Source of the DNA: Vandiemenella viatica
Lineage: Eukaryota; Arthropoda; Insecta; Orthoptera; Morabidae
Direction: 5' to 3'
DNA length: 64,000 bases
Assembly (NCBI GenBank): GCA_031002005.1
Contig: JARYHS010013630.1
Location: 32,885,504 to 32,949,503 of the forward strand
Both the position numbers and the translations under genes were made by a program. Of the stretch, positions 44,261 through 56,101 are shown in pieces (positions within the stretch are counted from its first letter, which is position 1; every line of letters begins with the position of its first letter). The notes beneath the pieces are model-generated. The model did not search any database and was not told where the DNA came from. It worked only from the letters and a program-made list of their open reading frames with translations.

Positions 44261-46004
44261 GGTTAGTGGGACTGAATGCATCGCAAATGTGATGCACTGC
44301 TTGTGTTGAATTTTCTAGACTTCATTTTCTATGAGCAGAAAAGTAAGATTCTTGTTGGTGTATTTTCATGTATAGCTTCCTTGCAGCTGAGAAAATAATA
44401 TCGTTCATCAATAGTAACCTTTGTTTTTATCTTTCCATAAGCCGTGCATAAATGTTAGAGTTAAGTCAAGTTTCAGTTTATTTTAATATCTCTCTATCTT
44501 TTTTACTTCCTAGTTTTACTGATATTGTGCACAATTCAAAAGAATGTGCTTAAGACTGATAAATGTTGAATAATCTGTACCAAGTAGAAGTTTCTCTTCG
44601 GAAATAAACATTTTATTTTTTATCAAACTAAACAACTATATGCTGACGCATTCTGAAGGTCTTTATGTATATAGCTATTATTCATAGAATTCATAATTAA
44701 TCACATTCCATCCCGTTTCATTCAACAGTTGACACCAAGTATACTAGTGGTAAGGTCTGCTTTTTGCTGCATAATACATAACTTTAGTATACAACGGACA
44801 AACTTGAAAAACACAAATCATCATATATACCAATGGCGTTTTTAACATTTGGAATGTGGCTATTATGTTCCACGAAGGACGATGATTCGTAGCAACTGAA
44901 ATGAACCAGGCAAAAAATACGGTACTCAATTTTTCAATTCTATCAGCACAAAACATTCCAAAATATAATTCACTCGGGAAGATTCGCTTCATATCAGGGC
45001 TGGGTATTTGATAAACGTTCAGATAACTTACATTTGTTAGAGTCTACTGAGCGAAGAAACCTTACTGAAGAAACTGAAGAATTTATCATTAAGAGTTATA
45101 TAAGTTTATTTGTAATGGAGGATTCATTGTTCCTTTGGACAATGTCAAAAGAGTATCTAATTAAACGGCAGCGTTGAAATAGTGAGTTAAACACTCCCAA
45201 TACCCCAACGTTGAGCTCGATATCATAAACTTAAAATCTTGAGAGTCCCAGTAGAACCTACAAGTTAGTCATCTGTGTTAATCGATAAACAGAAACCATC
45301 AGTATCTACCAAAATAATTTCTAGCTGGACTAAAATACTTTTTTCAGAATACCACAACATCAAAAACATAATCGTTTGAAAGGCCGAATTCAGAATGTGC
45401 TATTAGTTGAATGACAGTTGTAGACTTATAGTTCAAATCTATTTACTGCCATGTAGAAATGTTCACATCATTCCTGAAAGAGGCTAAAAGGCTTATCCTT
45501 GAAGAGGAAGACAAAAGTATAAGACGAATATTTTCAGACTGACTATTTGAGCTGAGTGTTTCGCGTAGTCAATGTTGGGCAGTATTTTGTGTTGGAGAAT
45601 GACCTGTTCGACAAATGAGTGTACAAACAGAGCGACTTAATGCGGACTGCGCTCTGCATTTTGCATGAGGCACAGCTGCTCGTTGGTTTACTTCTTCCAA
45701 AGCAACTCTGGAGTGAGTGCCGAGGTATGGAGCAGAGAATACTGTATATTGACGTACATCTTGTGGATTAATTTGGTGAAATACATAATCATTGCTGTCA
45801 GAAGAACCCCCGAATTATAAGTTACGTCGTAGAAGCAACTTCCTGTTTAAAAGCCGTTGCTCTTCAAGCTCTGTTTGAGGGAAGGTTTGGAAATATCGGA
45901 ACCATCCCTTTCCCCGATCAAACCCATTAATTAATTTTGTTTAAGTGGAGTATGCTTCTGTGACAATTTCCGTCCACACCAAAACTCACATTTCGCGATT
46001 TTTT
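44261..46004. other. Intron-type sequence, nothing recognised
   Basis: AT-rich, short frames only; no repeat identified. Confidence 0.35.
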
Positions 46005-46475
46005 TCCCCCTAATATAAAATTCTTTGTGTACAACTGACCTTATTTTTACTTTTACGAATTTTAATTTTAAGCGTTTTGAGTGTGTTTTGAAAATTTTCC
46101 ATCCCAAATTTATCCACAAAAGAAACTTTTTTCCGCTCCCTTCCTGCCTGTGGTCAAGGTCATCTCTTCCCTCCCATGAACTGACCCTAATTCTTCTATC
46201 AATATCCACTAAAACCTCTTCGTTAATATACATCTTGTACACTCCAAACGCTCCCTTCGACTTACTCCTGTCTTCCAATGCCTCACAATCCAGCACCTTT
46301 GTCACACAGTTGCGTTCTGTCGAAGTTTTCCTCCTTCGCATCCCTTCCAATACTTTTATTTGATACTTAAAAATGTGCTTTCCTTATACGCCACCATATT
46401 CATACAACGGCCTGACCTTTTGAAACCCCGTATTGCATCAGGAACGCGCTACTCACTCTCCAGCTTACTCTTAGA
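46005..46475 (-). mobile_element. CR1/L2-like LINE fragment
   Basis: Reverse text matches the family: 'tggtcaaggtcatctcttccctcccatgaact' on + equals the DDHGH region, 'gtacactccaaacgctccc', 'ctgtcttccaatgcc', and 'caatacttttatttgata'. Two frames of decent length remain, but stops are present. Confidence 0.65.
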
Positions 46476-46675
46476 GCCAACCTACCCTCTACTTGATATG
46501 GCTGGAAAGCGTATATAAGTGTTCTACGGTTCCCTTAATTTTACGCATTTACGAGTCAATTATAGAGCAGGTATATTGTGTGGAAATTTCGCTCCCGTAT
46601 TCGCTGACTGCCCGAGTTCAAGGGCAGTATTAAAACTTTCAAGGTTTCTTTTATTCTGGAGCAGACGCTTACGTT
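46476..46675. other. No gene recognised
   Basis: Short spacer. Confidence 0.35.
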
Positions 46676-46760
46676 GGTAACTGTAGTGTAGGGACTGCAG
46701 CGTTGTTCTTACGTGCTGAGGGTTACCAATTCGAGTCCGGTCTGGTTATCTGGGCAGCTT
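46676..46760 (+). mobile_element. tRNA-derived SINE head, unclassified
   Basis: 'gtagtgtagggactgcag' (A-box region) and 'gttaccaattcgagtccgg' (B box). The tail could not be defined. Confidence 0.4.
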
Positions 46761-47193
46761 TAATTTATAATTTTGTTCACCGTGTGTTGTTCATACTGTG
46801 CGGTTTCATAACTCTTGTGTTAAGTTGAGAAATAAATTTGAGAGAACAAAAACAAAAATAATAGATAGGTATATTAATTTTTTATTATTATTACAAAAGA
46901 AATCAGACCTCACGAAAGCTTCAGATCATTCCCGAAACTTTATAATCAGTTGTAATCATTACCTTGCTTTACACATTCAAAATATACATTTTTATACTTA
47001 TCTTTATTTATTTAAAATAACGCAGTAAATCTGTTGACTCTATGTTGCCCATCAGTTCAGCAAGGAGACGAGGGAAGAGAGATTTAAGTTCTCTGGTTCA
47101 GCCCTCAGCCACAATGCCGATTTCCGCAGAGTCGAATGTTGATTTGATTCATCCATAAAAACTTCATGTTAAACAAATAATAACACATTTCAC
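46761..47193. other. Intron-type sequence, nothing recognised
   Basis: AT-rich. Confidence 0.35.
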
Positions 47194-47405
47194 AGAGCGT
47201 GGTGGGTGAGCGGTGAAGCTCTGGCCTCACATTCGGGATGAAGTGGATTTGAATTCCTGTCCGCCCATCCAGATTTGGGTTTTCCATGATTTCCCGAAAT
47301 CATTCCAGATTCCTTCAAAAGCCCACGGCCGAATTCCTTCCATTTCTTTGCTCCAGTCTCTTCCCGCCTCTAATGACCTCGATATGACGAGGCGAAAGCC
47401 AGAAA
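47194..47405 (+). mobile_element. SINE family B, full-length copy
   Basis: Head 'agagcgtggtgggtgagcgg', B box 'ggatttgaattcc', body, and tail 'gacctcgatatgacgaggcg', whose CCTCG/CGAGG stem is kept with a different loop. Confidence 0.88.
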
Positions 47406-47589
47406 GAAAAGAACACATTCCCACAAAGCTTACACAGTTGACAGATTACAACAACACTTGTTAGTACAGTCGTATAGTTTGATGTTACTTATTCATCCTC
47501 TCAATATGTAGAGGACGGTTATCACAGAACAAAAAGTAATTACAGTTTGCATAGAGTTACTGGTAACAGGTAGCCGTCCTAATCAACCC

Positions 47590-47708
47590 GGCTTTCACCT
47601 AGAATGATTTAGGGAAACCATATACAGCCGAAATCTGGATGTCCGAACGGGGATACGAACCCTCACTCTTCCAAATATAAGACCCTCACCCACCACAACG
47701 CTTGGTAC
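47590..47708 (-). mobile_element. SINE family B, 5' half
   Basis: Complement gives head 'accaagcgttgtggtgggtg', B box GGGTTCGTATCCC and 'atccagatttcggctgtat'. The 3' half is missing. Confidence 0.7.
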
Positions 47709-48659
47709 CAAAGTATTCAAGAGCAAATTGGCCGGACCTGGCACCGTAGGAACAAGTATCGCGTGACTGGTTATAATTATAAATAACTCAGTTCTTTCAC
47801 TTTCAACAGATTTACATTTATTATACACAACTCATATTCCTCTAGGAACTACATCGGACTTATAGTATTCGAAGAATGCAAGGTTCTTCAGCAATGAAAT
47901 TGTTTCAAAGCAACCGATCAGTCTTTTTTCTCGCTAACCTCTAGCTATCTCTTAATTTCTGATCGCCATGGCAACTAACATTTCTTTGTTATAGGAGTAA
48001 ATATATCGATTTTTGTTTGGTCTCATGGCACAAAAATATGGTTTTCTTATGAAATGTTTCTGTTCTGTCACACAAGCACACTGGCCTTGCATTGTAAGCG
48101 TCACCTGTTCGGTCTTCTGTTGTGTTCATCTTGTGTCGTTCACATTCTATAGTAAAATTAATACCCACGATGCCGTCCTATATACCACACATAATGAAAA
48201 AAATGAAAACACAGATGCTGATTGGATTTTGTCCTGGAACAGTGAATCATGTTGTTATTATTATTTATTTGAAGCTAATTCCCTAAAAACACATTTTTAT
48301 TTTAAAGTTATCGAGAGGGCTCGTACTGTACACTATAACTTCCACAGAGAAATGCAGCTACCTCATTTGCATTCCTTCCAACTAATGCAGTTCACGCGGA
48401 TCCAACGTCATCGCTAACAATTATATAGGTTTCAAAGAGCAGTTTCCCTATTAAAATGGTGGCCTCGTCGAGTGAAGGAGACAGCAGAAATTTTGAACAC
48501 GAACAACTTTAACGAAGACAGAGCTTAGTACTCCGTGACCCTTGGCGCTCTTTTCAGTGTAAACAAACATAGTGTCTCTGACGAAGGCTGCAGCATGTCA
48601 GCCAAAGTTTATACAGGAAAATAAACAACACGGCGTTCCAAGAAATTTCAATTATTATC
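47709..48659. other. Intron-type sequence
   Basis: A 134-codon + frame (48013-48417) has no motif, is AT-rich and lacks splice context. 'ctgacgaaggctgcagcatgtcagcc' near 48580 resembles a Penelope terminal phrase, but is too short to call. Confidence 0.35.
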
Positions 48660-48667
48660 ATCGTGCC

Positions 48668-48904
48668 CAGGGGCGGATCCAGGGGGGGGGGGGGAGGCTA
48701 GTGGGCTCCCCCCAGCTCCGAAATTGTAATTTTGGAGACCTTTTTTTTAGCTCTACGGATTCGTGGGGCCCGAGGAGACTATAAATACCACCCTTAGCCC
48801 GACTCAAGCCCCCCCCCCCCCAACCAAAATTCACTCAAGCCAAGCCCCCCCAAACCAAAGTCCGCTCTAGCCCCTCATAAACCAAAATCCTGGCTCCGCC
48901 CCTG
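48668..48904. mobile_element. hAT-type MITE with exact 8-bp TSD
   Basis: Ends CAGGGGCGGATCCAGG and complement CAGGGGCGGAGCCAGG; target duplication ATCGTGCC at 48660-48667 and 48905-48912. It contains a G-run (12), C-runs and the core TTTTTTTTAGCTCTAC at about 48741-48756. Confidence 0.93.
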
Positions 48905-48912
48905 ATCGTGCC

Positions 48913-49313
48913 AGTGAAATATCATGCAAATGATAGAGAAACAACATTATAACCCCTAAGTGTTCTCAAAAATGTATCATTCTATCGAATGATGTGTCCT
49001 GGTTCTTAATCAGCATGGAGATTACCAATTTATCCCTAATTTTCAGCTCAAAAATTAATCTGCACACAAAAAGTAAACGGACCTAATACGGAATATAGGT
49101 TACTCACTTCATGGACACATGACGCTCATACGTTATGCATCCAGTTTGTAAGTAACCGTAGGGGATAAGCCAATCAAGTATTTCTATTTCGCTGGATATT
49201 CCTACGGGAATTGCTATTCATCTAGGCGCCTACTCCAGATGAATGTGATTTGGGCAAAATAATAAAGCTTTAAGCTGCCCTGCTCTGCACTATCATGTCG
49301 TGTCGTGTTCCAG
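48913..49313. other. Intron sequence up to the exon acceptor
   Basis: AT-rich, turning GC-richer near the TGTTCCAG acceptor at 49306-49313. Confidence 0.4.
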
Positions 49314-49476
49314 GGGGCAGCAGGGAGAGCCTAGAAGTGACGGCGAGAGTGTTGACGGCGCTGGAGACGTTTGCTGGGCGCTACGACCAGGGAGGTCGCT
49401 GCGAGGTGGATGACTCCTGGAGCTGTAGACTACAGGAGACGGCTAGGCACCTGGACCACACCACGGCGCTCACCAG
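49314..49476 (+). CDS. Cys-containing helical exon of the same secreted-protein gene
   Basis: Acceptor GTGTTCCAG precedes the exon. Two bases (GG) complete the one-base overhang of 40739-41212 as Gly, so the phase agrees. It reads GSRESLEVTARVLTALETFA, GRYDQGGRCEVDDSWSCRLQ, ETARHLDHTTALTR, ending in phase 2 before GCAAGC, a GC-type donor. Two close Cys (RCEVDDSWSC) may pair in an extracellular domain, and the flanking stretches look alpha-helical. Without splicing the frame stops at 49499-49501. I found no following exon, so the gene probably continues past 64 kb or ends here. Function unknown. Confidence 0.65.
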
Positions 49477-50598
49477 GCAAGCTACTACAAAACAAAACTA
49501 GGGATAGTCGGTTCCGAAATCCATTATTTTTCTTTATGTAATTAAATTTGGAAAATTGGAGTATTCAATCTACACATCAGCCACCAAACATTTGTTCATG
49601 CAGTTTCATTTGGAGGTAAGAACACCCAGAGCGAACTTGTAGGAAACTACTTGTCACATTGAATACCGGCAGAGTAAAGAGAGGGGGAAAGATACGTCTT
49701 CTACTTCATTGGAATGTTTCCTGTCTTTCGACGAAATCACCACTACTGTAGAAGCAAAGTTTACTTGAGTCGTGGCTTTTGTTTTTGGTTAAAGAATTAC
49801 TCTAGATTAATTCCTGTTTTAAACTATTCCTGCTTCTAGAACCATAATATACATATCTGGTTGCAAATAAATAGTCTTTAACTCTGTAAACGGCCACTTG
49901 CTTTCGTGTCGATCGATCTACCTGGACTGTCATGTAATTATGCATGAATAAATTAGTGTAATGAAATTATCGAATTTTATGTCATGATAAATGCGTTGAA
50001 TCTATATCGTGTCAGTAAATGCTATTAACGTAAATAGCGGTTGGTTTAAACTAGAGGTAATCTAGTAGATTCCGACCGACAGTGTATTAAGGAGGTCTGG
50101 TAACAGTGCTTTTTCTGTTTATCCTGTTTAGGACATCTCATGCAGGCTTCCCTTTTGTCATGTGATATCAGTAGTTAAAAAAATATATATATATTCATCG
50201 GCGTCAAACTGCATTGTTGTTCAAACAATTTCACTGAAATTTTACCAAATCTTCTCATCCTTGAATAAGAGTCTATTGCCTACCACTTCTTTTTGAAGCT
50301 ACGTTAGGACATAACGATTTTTCTAGTTTTTACGTTTATATCTTCAAGTAAAGTAACAGTAGAATCTCATAGCCTTCAGGGTGTTTATAGTCATGATTGC
50401 CTATCATAATTTACAATAAAGTATCGTACTTTATTTTTGTTGTATACTTTATACTTTTTCATACAAAATAAAGTATGCCAAAATACTTCGAGTGAAGAAT
50501 ACAATACATGGAACGGAACGCGTTGTTATGCTAGTTGCACACCCTCGTGCTTATCAACCAGGGATTGTTTGTTCTTTGATCTGTGTACTTGCCGCTTG
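49477..50598. other. Nothing recognised
   Basis: AT-rich. A 60-90 codon frame ending at the MITE border (50492-50590) is part of a broken open stretch that resumes after the MITEs, but no family is recognised. Confidence 0.35.
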
Positions 50599-51018
50599 GG
50601 GAGCGTCCATAAACTACGTGGGTAAGTCTAGGGCGGGTGGAAGAGGTTGCCTGCAAAGCTATGCTGGGCTACGTGGGAAAAAGGGGAGGGGGGGGGGGGT
50701 TTCCGAGCCAGGCCACGTTGCTTTTCATTCATATTATTTGCCTCAGTTAAAATGAGGTACAGAACACACAACAGCAATGTGAATATTTAATTCCGTCATT
50801 TAATTGTCCCCGTATATAATTTACGGTAGTCTGACAAGAGAAAACAGTACAAAATGTCTTCTCGAATCAACAGGAAATAAAGCTACGTGCTACGTGGGAG
50901 GGGGGGGGGGGAGGTAGAGCATCGTAGAGCTACGCAGGGGGGGGGGGGGGCGGAGGAGGGAGGAGAGGATGAGTTCACAGGAGGCCAAAATGTAGCTACG
51001 TGGTTTATGGACGCTCCC
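50599..51018. mobile_element. G-rich MITE, 3-bp TSD TTG
   Basis: Ends GGGAGCGTCCATAAACTACG and complement GGGAGCGTCCATAAACCACG; TTG flanks both sides (50596-50598, 51019-51021). Three G-runs of 10-12. A relative lies at 25958-26330. The 3-bp duplication suggests a PIF/Harbinger- or CACTA-like origin; no transposase is seen. Confidence 0.88.
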
Positions 51019-51037
51019 TTGGTAGTGGAGGCAACAA

Positions 51038-51418
51038 GGGGGCATCCATAAATTACGTGAGGTGAAATAGGGCGAGGGGTCCGGCGAAATCTCACCAGAT
51101 CTCACCAAGGGGGAGGGAGGGGTCAACGGAAATCTCACGTGAGACTTTTAAAATTGGGCAGGACTGTAGAGTTAAAAAAAAAAACAAAGGTCTACAATTG
51201 ACGCGAAAGTCGATTTTAGGGGGTATTTGGCTGAAAAGTATGGGTGAGACCTTAAAAAAAAAGTCTCAAAATGTTGCAAAGACGATCTGTAGGGGGGGTC
51301 TCACGGGACCAGATCTCACCACAGGGGGGGGGGGGCCAGATCTCACCAAAATCTCACCAGAGGGGAGGGGGGCCGGAAAATCCGGAAAAACACCTCACGT
51401 AATTTATGGATGTCCCCC
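51038..51418. mobile_element. G-rich MITE, ATCTCACC-repeat type
   Basis: Ends GGGGGCATCCATAAATTACG and complement GGGGGACATCCATAAATTAC, with extended pairing through 'gtgaggtg'/'cacctcac'. CAA lies on the left and CAA(G) overlaps the right end. Several 'atctcacc' units and G-runs lie inside, plus a T-run/AACTCTAC core at 51165-51184 (complement). Confidence 0.88.
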
Positions 51419-51716
51419 AAGCACGGACCATTCGTATTGACTCGTCTCCGCTGAACGGAAGGCTGGACGTCAATCACGTGACGTACAAGCAGAGACTTTG
51501 CACTGTTTACACGAGCGGTGATGCCTACACCTTAGTCATATCCTGGCAGTTCACGAAATTTCACTGGACGTTGGGTATCCTGATACTACTAGACGATACG
51601 GTGGATGGTATATTTAACGTCTCTGAAAGGAATACAAGGAAGGTAATGTCGACTGAGTAAGTCAAACATTAGATTATATGAAGCTTATAATTGAGGACGT
51701 AGATTGTAATGGGTAT
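51419..51716. other. Open stretch between MITE and hAT
   Basis: An 84-codon + frame (51406-51660) reads SPLNGRLDVNHVTYKQRLCT and further; balanced composition, no known family. It might be an eroded exon or retrocopy. The next frame (51658-51716) stays open into sequence beyond the hAT. Confidence 0.3.
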
Positions 51717-52694
51717 CAGCGGCGGCCTTAAGCATTGCGAGGATCGGGGTGGCAGAGCTTTGCGAGACCCTTTTCCTTTGTACAAAGTATGTGAATCGAA
51801 ATTAGGGTTTTCTGATGGTCGACGAAAAGTTCAAAAGTCACAAATAAATAAATTTTGAGTTATATAAGAAGAGTTATTAAAAGTTAACAAAACATAAAGA
51901 CGTCAAATTATTAAGGATAAACTGAACTACATAAATGCCTTGAAAGATATACGCAGGGTTTAAAAATGATGTTAGCGACTTTTACTAAGGCTAAAATATT
52001 TAATTAAAGCACAGAAATCTAACGAATGAGCTATGTCATTTTCAATTCAAAGAATAGAAACGACTGAAAACCGATCTTGTGTTAGCGAATTCCTCAAATA
52101 TGTTTTAATAATTTTTAACCACGAAACACTTCTTTCTGCAGACGCAATCGTCTCAGGTGTTGTGGCAATAATGCTCAGGACAACTTGGATAGTGGGGTAC
52201 TCTTAAGTTAATGTTATTTCTAGTATATACCTCATCTCCGAGACACCACCGTCGTTCTCTTCTTAAACACGGAAAAAAAAATCAATTCTTCATACAAGTC
52301 TTGTACATCAATATCATACTTTGGATAATAAAACGAAGATGCGCAGATGCATACCCTAAATAACAAATGTAAATAATTCGTCGCTGATGATGCCTCGATG
52401 AGAGATGAAACGCGTACAACGCAGCAATAAATAAATTAAACAGTTGCATTGATGTTATTTTTCAACTAGTAATTAACTAAGCAACTGCGGAAACATGGCC
52501 TGCAACAACATTGCATACATAACAATAGTTTATTTTGGAAATCTCCTTCCTATGCAATTCAAACGCTCCATATTCCCCTTCGTAATCAAACTTCGTTCTT
52601 TTAGATCTCTTTTCACTTTGTCAATATCATTTTCATCAGCTCTTTAGCTGTTACCAGGAATGATTAGAAACTCCTAGATTTGATTTATTGTCTC

Positions 52695-52945
52695 AGATAG
52701 TTATGCCGTATGACTGCGGTACGGTAGGTCTCTGGTTAAATTCCCGGTCTCGGATACAATTTTTATTTGCCTTAAAAATGACTTGTATATCTGGCAAAGC
52801 GTTGATTTGTTAATGTGAAGATGCTAGGATGCTGCGTGGTTGAAATTATACGTTAAACTGTAGGTCTCCTATCCCTGGTAGGATTACCAGTTGGTGGCTA
52901 CGATAGATGTACGTTGCACAGCTGGTAAGAAACACTGTGGCTAGG
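52695..52945 (+). mobile_element. SINE family A-related remnant
   Basis: 'ggttaaattcccggtctcgg' (B box) is followed further on by 'cgttaaactgtaggtctcc' and 'ggtaggattaccag', a diverged version of the family A body. Confidence 0.4.
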
Positions 52946-53918
52946 TCTTTGAAACCACAAATTTATAATGACCTCTCATTCTTTATTAACAAAAACTATC
53001 GAGTGAATCGAAAGTAACCTCGTAAAAAAAATAAAAAAATAAACACATCAGTGCGAAGTGATTGACGTTTGACATTTCATTACTATGGCGTTCAGAAACA
53101 CGAGAACCTTTCAATCCAGTATAGCGTGAGAAAGACTTTTAATGGTGGTTTGTTAAGACTGCATTTGGATACTATTTTGTACGTAAAAGATCAACCACTG
53201 AGGTGATAACGTGAGTCAGGTAAACAAAATATTTTAACGTACTTTATTATTTTGTAGATTATGAAGTACACCTACGCAAAATAAAGAACAATTCTCTATG
53301 GTTGCCAACCCTGGCTTTGACCCCCAATTCACTTTTAGGGAAACAACCAGATGAAAACATAAGGGAAACTGAAGACACAGGAACACGTTCGTCACGCAGC
53401 CGAGCTTCGGACAAGTGTGAACACAGGAAGGATGAGCCTTCACTGGGCCGACTGACGGTGCGGGGTAGCTAGCACCTGTCAAGTGTGACTCGATAAGGGG
53501 GCGTCCATTAATTACGTGTGGTTTTTTTTTTTTCGACAATTCCGGAACTTCTCTCCTCTCTGGTCAGGTTTAGTGAGGTCTGGTAAGATCTGGTAGGACT
53601 CCCCCCCCCCCCCCCTAAGATGACTTGAGATTTTGCTGACCGACCTCGTAGTTTTTTTAGACATTTTTTTAACTTTCTTACTTCCGTGGGCGGTTATACC
53701 CTCTCCCCTCCTAAAGTCGGTATCCGCGTCGTTTGTAGACTTTCTAGCCCCCTAATGTCTACATCCGCGTCGTTTGTGGACCTTTTTACTTTAGCTCTAC
53801 TGCACTTCAAGAATTTAAAAAGATGACGTGAGAATTCCGACGACCTCTCTATCCCCACCATTGATGAGATTTGGTGATATTTCGTCGGACTCCCCTCTCC
53901 CCTATTTCACCTCACGTA

Positions 53919-54090
53919 CCATGAGTCAGGGTTACTTGGACCCGCTTTTATCGGTATTTCTGATCAATCCTTATTTATATTCATACATATAGAATGATTT
54001 CTTTACTTTATACTTATAATTTATAAAGAATACCTGTAAATTAAGAATTTAACCTTTAATTTTGATTTATTTGATTTTTAAAATTCTTGG

Positions 54091-54131
<41 letters not shown>

Positions 54132-55452
54132 GTTTCAAGTAGACCTTGGATTGGGTTACTTGGACCCATGTTTAGTTTCCATATAATAAAGCATTGTAAG
54201 CGTCTGTTGGGTTCATGTAGGACATAGGATCTGAAAAAATACAATTTAATCAATGAAGAGATATATATTTTCCAGAAAATTACATATTGGTTCTTTATCT
54301 AGACATTTTCTTTGATTGACTGGACAGAAAATATTCCCCTATTTAGCATTTTTGGAGGATAAATCTTTTTTTTAATGTCACTCCACTTATAATGTAGAAC
54401 GTCTTTCACCTCTGGCAATTTCCAACCTTTTAGAGTGTGTTGCATGCACTCAACAACCGCACCTTCTTCATCAATATTTGTGATTATGCCGGGAAATTCC
54501 TTTTTCTCCCACAACTCTATGACGAAATTGCCTTCGACTAATGTTTCTTTTAGTTCATTTTCAACTAAGTTTTCATCGTCCTTATCCTCGATGATGTTTT
54601 CATCTTGATTGGAGAGTTTATTCTTCGCTCTAACTTCACTAGCGTCACTAGTTGACGGCAAATCTACAAGCTCCAAAGGATCAAATTCACTGTTCAAAAA
54701 ACTTAACTCTCTTTCTCTCGACGATTGGAGGCTGAAATCATCTGCATCTTCAGACGATGATTCCCAGCCTCTTTTCGTTTGCTTTTTCTTGCGGTTTGAT
54801 GTGATCTCCTTATTATAAGATTTCTCTGTTTGTCCTTTCCTCTTATTGGATTGATTGGATGTTTTATCCTCAATTGAATCATTGACATCAGCGGCACTAA
54901 TGCTTTTTCCGGCTGGGACTTGCAGTTTCCTCTTTTTGGTGGACGAGTCTTAACAAAATCCTGTTGTTTGCTTTCAAGGTGTGCAATAAAAGCGTCTGAT
55001 ACTAACTCAAGGCTGAAATTAGCCACGCCAATGGTGGGTTCAAGTAACCCTAGAATTAGGCTACCGGCTCCCTGTCGCAGATTTTGTTATAAATAACTTA
55101 AATAACTATTGATGTTGACAATCTTTGGTTGAAATTACATTAGTAAGGGGTCTGACAATAAAAAATGCACTTACCTGATTTCAACAATGAATTGTATGCT
55201 TTGAAAGCATAAAAGTTGTCCGGTAGAAAATTCTGTGCACGTTGCTAGGCAACATCGTAACTTCAACTAAACTCAGGAAGTAACTTAGATAACCATGTGG
55301 ATAGCGCTAGAGTCTGCAGAATGCTTCTACTCAGCGGGGAAACTAGGAACTACGTGCATCTCCTCAACAAATAAGTACCCGAGCGGGATTTTATCATTTT
55401 ATCGTAATGGGCTCAAGTTACCCCCTAGGGTCCAAGTAACCCTGAGTCACGG
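53919..55452 (-). mobile_element. TA-flanked DNA transposon, pogo/Tigger-like
   Basis: Terminal repeats of 25 bp: CC(A/G)TGA(G/C)TCAGGG followed by TTACTTGGACCC, two mismatches between ends. TA on both sides (53917-53918, 55453-55454). About 1.53 kb, so internally deleted relative to an autonomous copy. Contains a 35-base T-run at 54094-54128. The C-terminal part of a transposase-like protein is on the - strand. Confidence 0.88.
54299..55026 (-). pseudogene. Transposase C-terminal remnant of the TA-flanked element
   Basis: The frame 54697-54299 (132 codons) is acidic and Ser/Asp-rich, then reads EGNFVIELWEKKEFPGIITN, GAVVECMQHTLKGWKLPEVKD and IKKKIYPPKMLNRGIFSV. This G.FV.V...GK.YPG......V..M......W.WP...D.......I..PP....RG.F pattern is what I know as the tail of arthropod pogo/Tigger-type transposases. 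Upstream, 55026-54703 in other frames encodes PPKR-, K- and S-rich linker sequence; frameshifts separate the parts. The DDE catalytic domain is absent, deleted from this copy. Confidence 0.6.
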
Positions 55453-55888
55453 TAATTAATGGACGCTCATAAGGTGACAAGAGTTGAACGAAATGAAACA
55501 CGGGGATTCCCCGAGCGTAAATCGTATACACTGAGAAAGTAACAAAACTGAGCGTTCAAGTGAATTTTCTATTATGCAAGGCGCGAGATTCAAATAGAAA
55601 TGAATTTTTCGACTATGTTTTACAGTTAAATTACAGATAATATTATATTTCACCGATAAATTATTTGATTTTGATACCATCAATCTTACTTTTTATACGA
55701 ATGTGAAATAATAACTAAAGATAAAACATGTTTTTAAAAATATAAACTTTTTTCAACTCGGGTTGTTGCGTGAGGCCCCTCCAAGAGCGAGGCCCCGGGC
55801 GATTGCCCTGTTCGCCACCCCCAAGACCGCCTCTGATAGGTATGTTCCGATGATTAGCTTAGTACGGGAAGACATGGAAGACTACATT

Positions 55889-56093
55889 CAGGGCCGGCGC
55901 TAGGAATTTCGGGCCCGGGGTAAAATGGGCGACATTTTTTCTTTTTTTTTAAGCTCTACAAACTGGAGGGCAGACAATGGGCTGATTGTTGGCTTCTGGC
56001 CTGGGGGCCCCTACAGCCGGTGTTCGGGGCCCCCATCAGCCGGCGGGGCCCAGGTACATTTGACCCGCTTACCTCTCCCTAACGCCGGCCCTG
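55889..56093. mobile_element. hAT-type MITE with exact 8-bp TSD
   Basis: Ends CAGGGCCGGCGCTAGG and complement CAGGGCCGGCGTTAGG; ACTACATT at 55881-55888 and 56094-56101. Core TTTTTTTTAAGCTCTAC at about 55943-55959. 205 bp. Confidence 0.93.
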
Positions 56094-56101
56094 ACTACAT
56101 T

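Larger units (their letters stand above)
53497..55469. mobile_element. G-rich MITE interrupted by a TA-flanked transposon
   Basis: Left GGGGGCGTCCATTAATTACG and right complement TGAGCGTCCATTAATTACC; TAA flanks both ends (53494-53496, 55470-55472). Continuity is broken at 53918/55453 by the insertion. The core CTTTAGCTCTAC lies at about 53789-53800 and a C-run at 53600-53615. Confidence 0.85.
51717..55835. mobile_element. hAT-type element (CAG.GGCGG family), non-autonomous, with nested elements
   Basis: Left end CAGCGGCGGCCTTAAG; right end complement CAGAGGCGGTCTTGGG. Target duplication ATGGGTAT (51709-51716) against ATAGGTAT (55836-55843), 7 of 8. It contains a SINE-A-like remnant, and a G-rich MITE which itself contains a TA-flanked transposon. 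No hAT transposase was recognised. Confidence 0.8.

Noticed and set aside
48013..48417. 134-codon + frame inside the host-gene region
   Set aside because: AT-rich, no domain, no splice sites in phase with the neighbouring exons.
54094..54128. 35-base T-run as the complement of a retroelement poly(A) tail
   Set aside because: It lies inside a TA-flanked DNA transposon with no retroelement next to it; simple slippage is sufficient.
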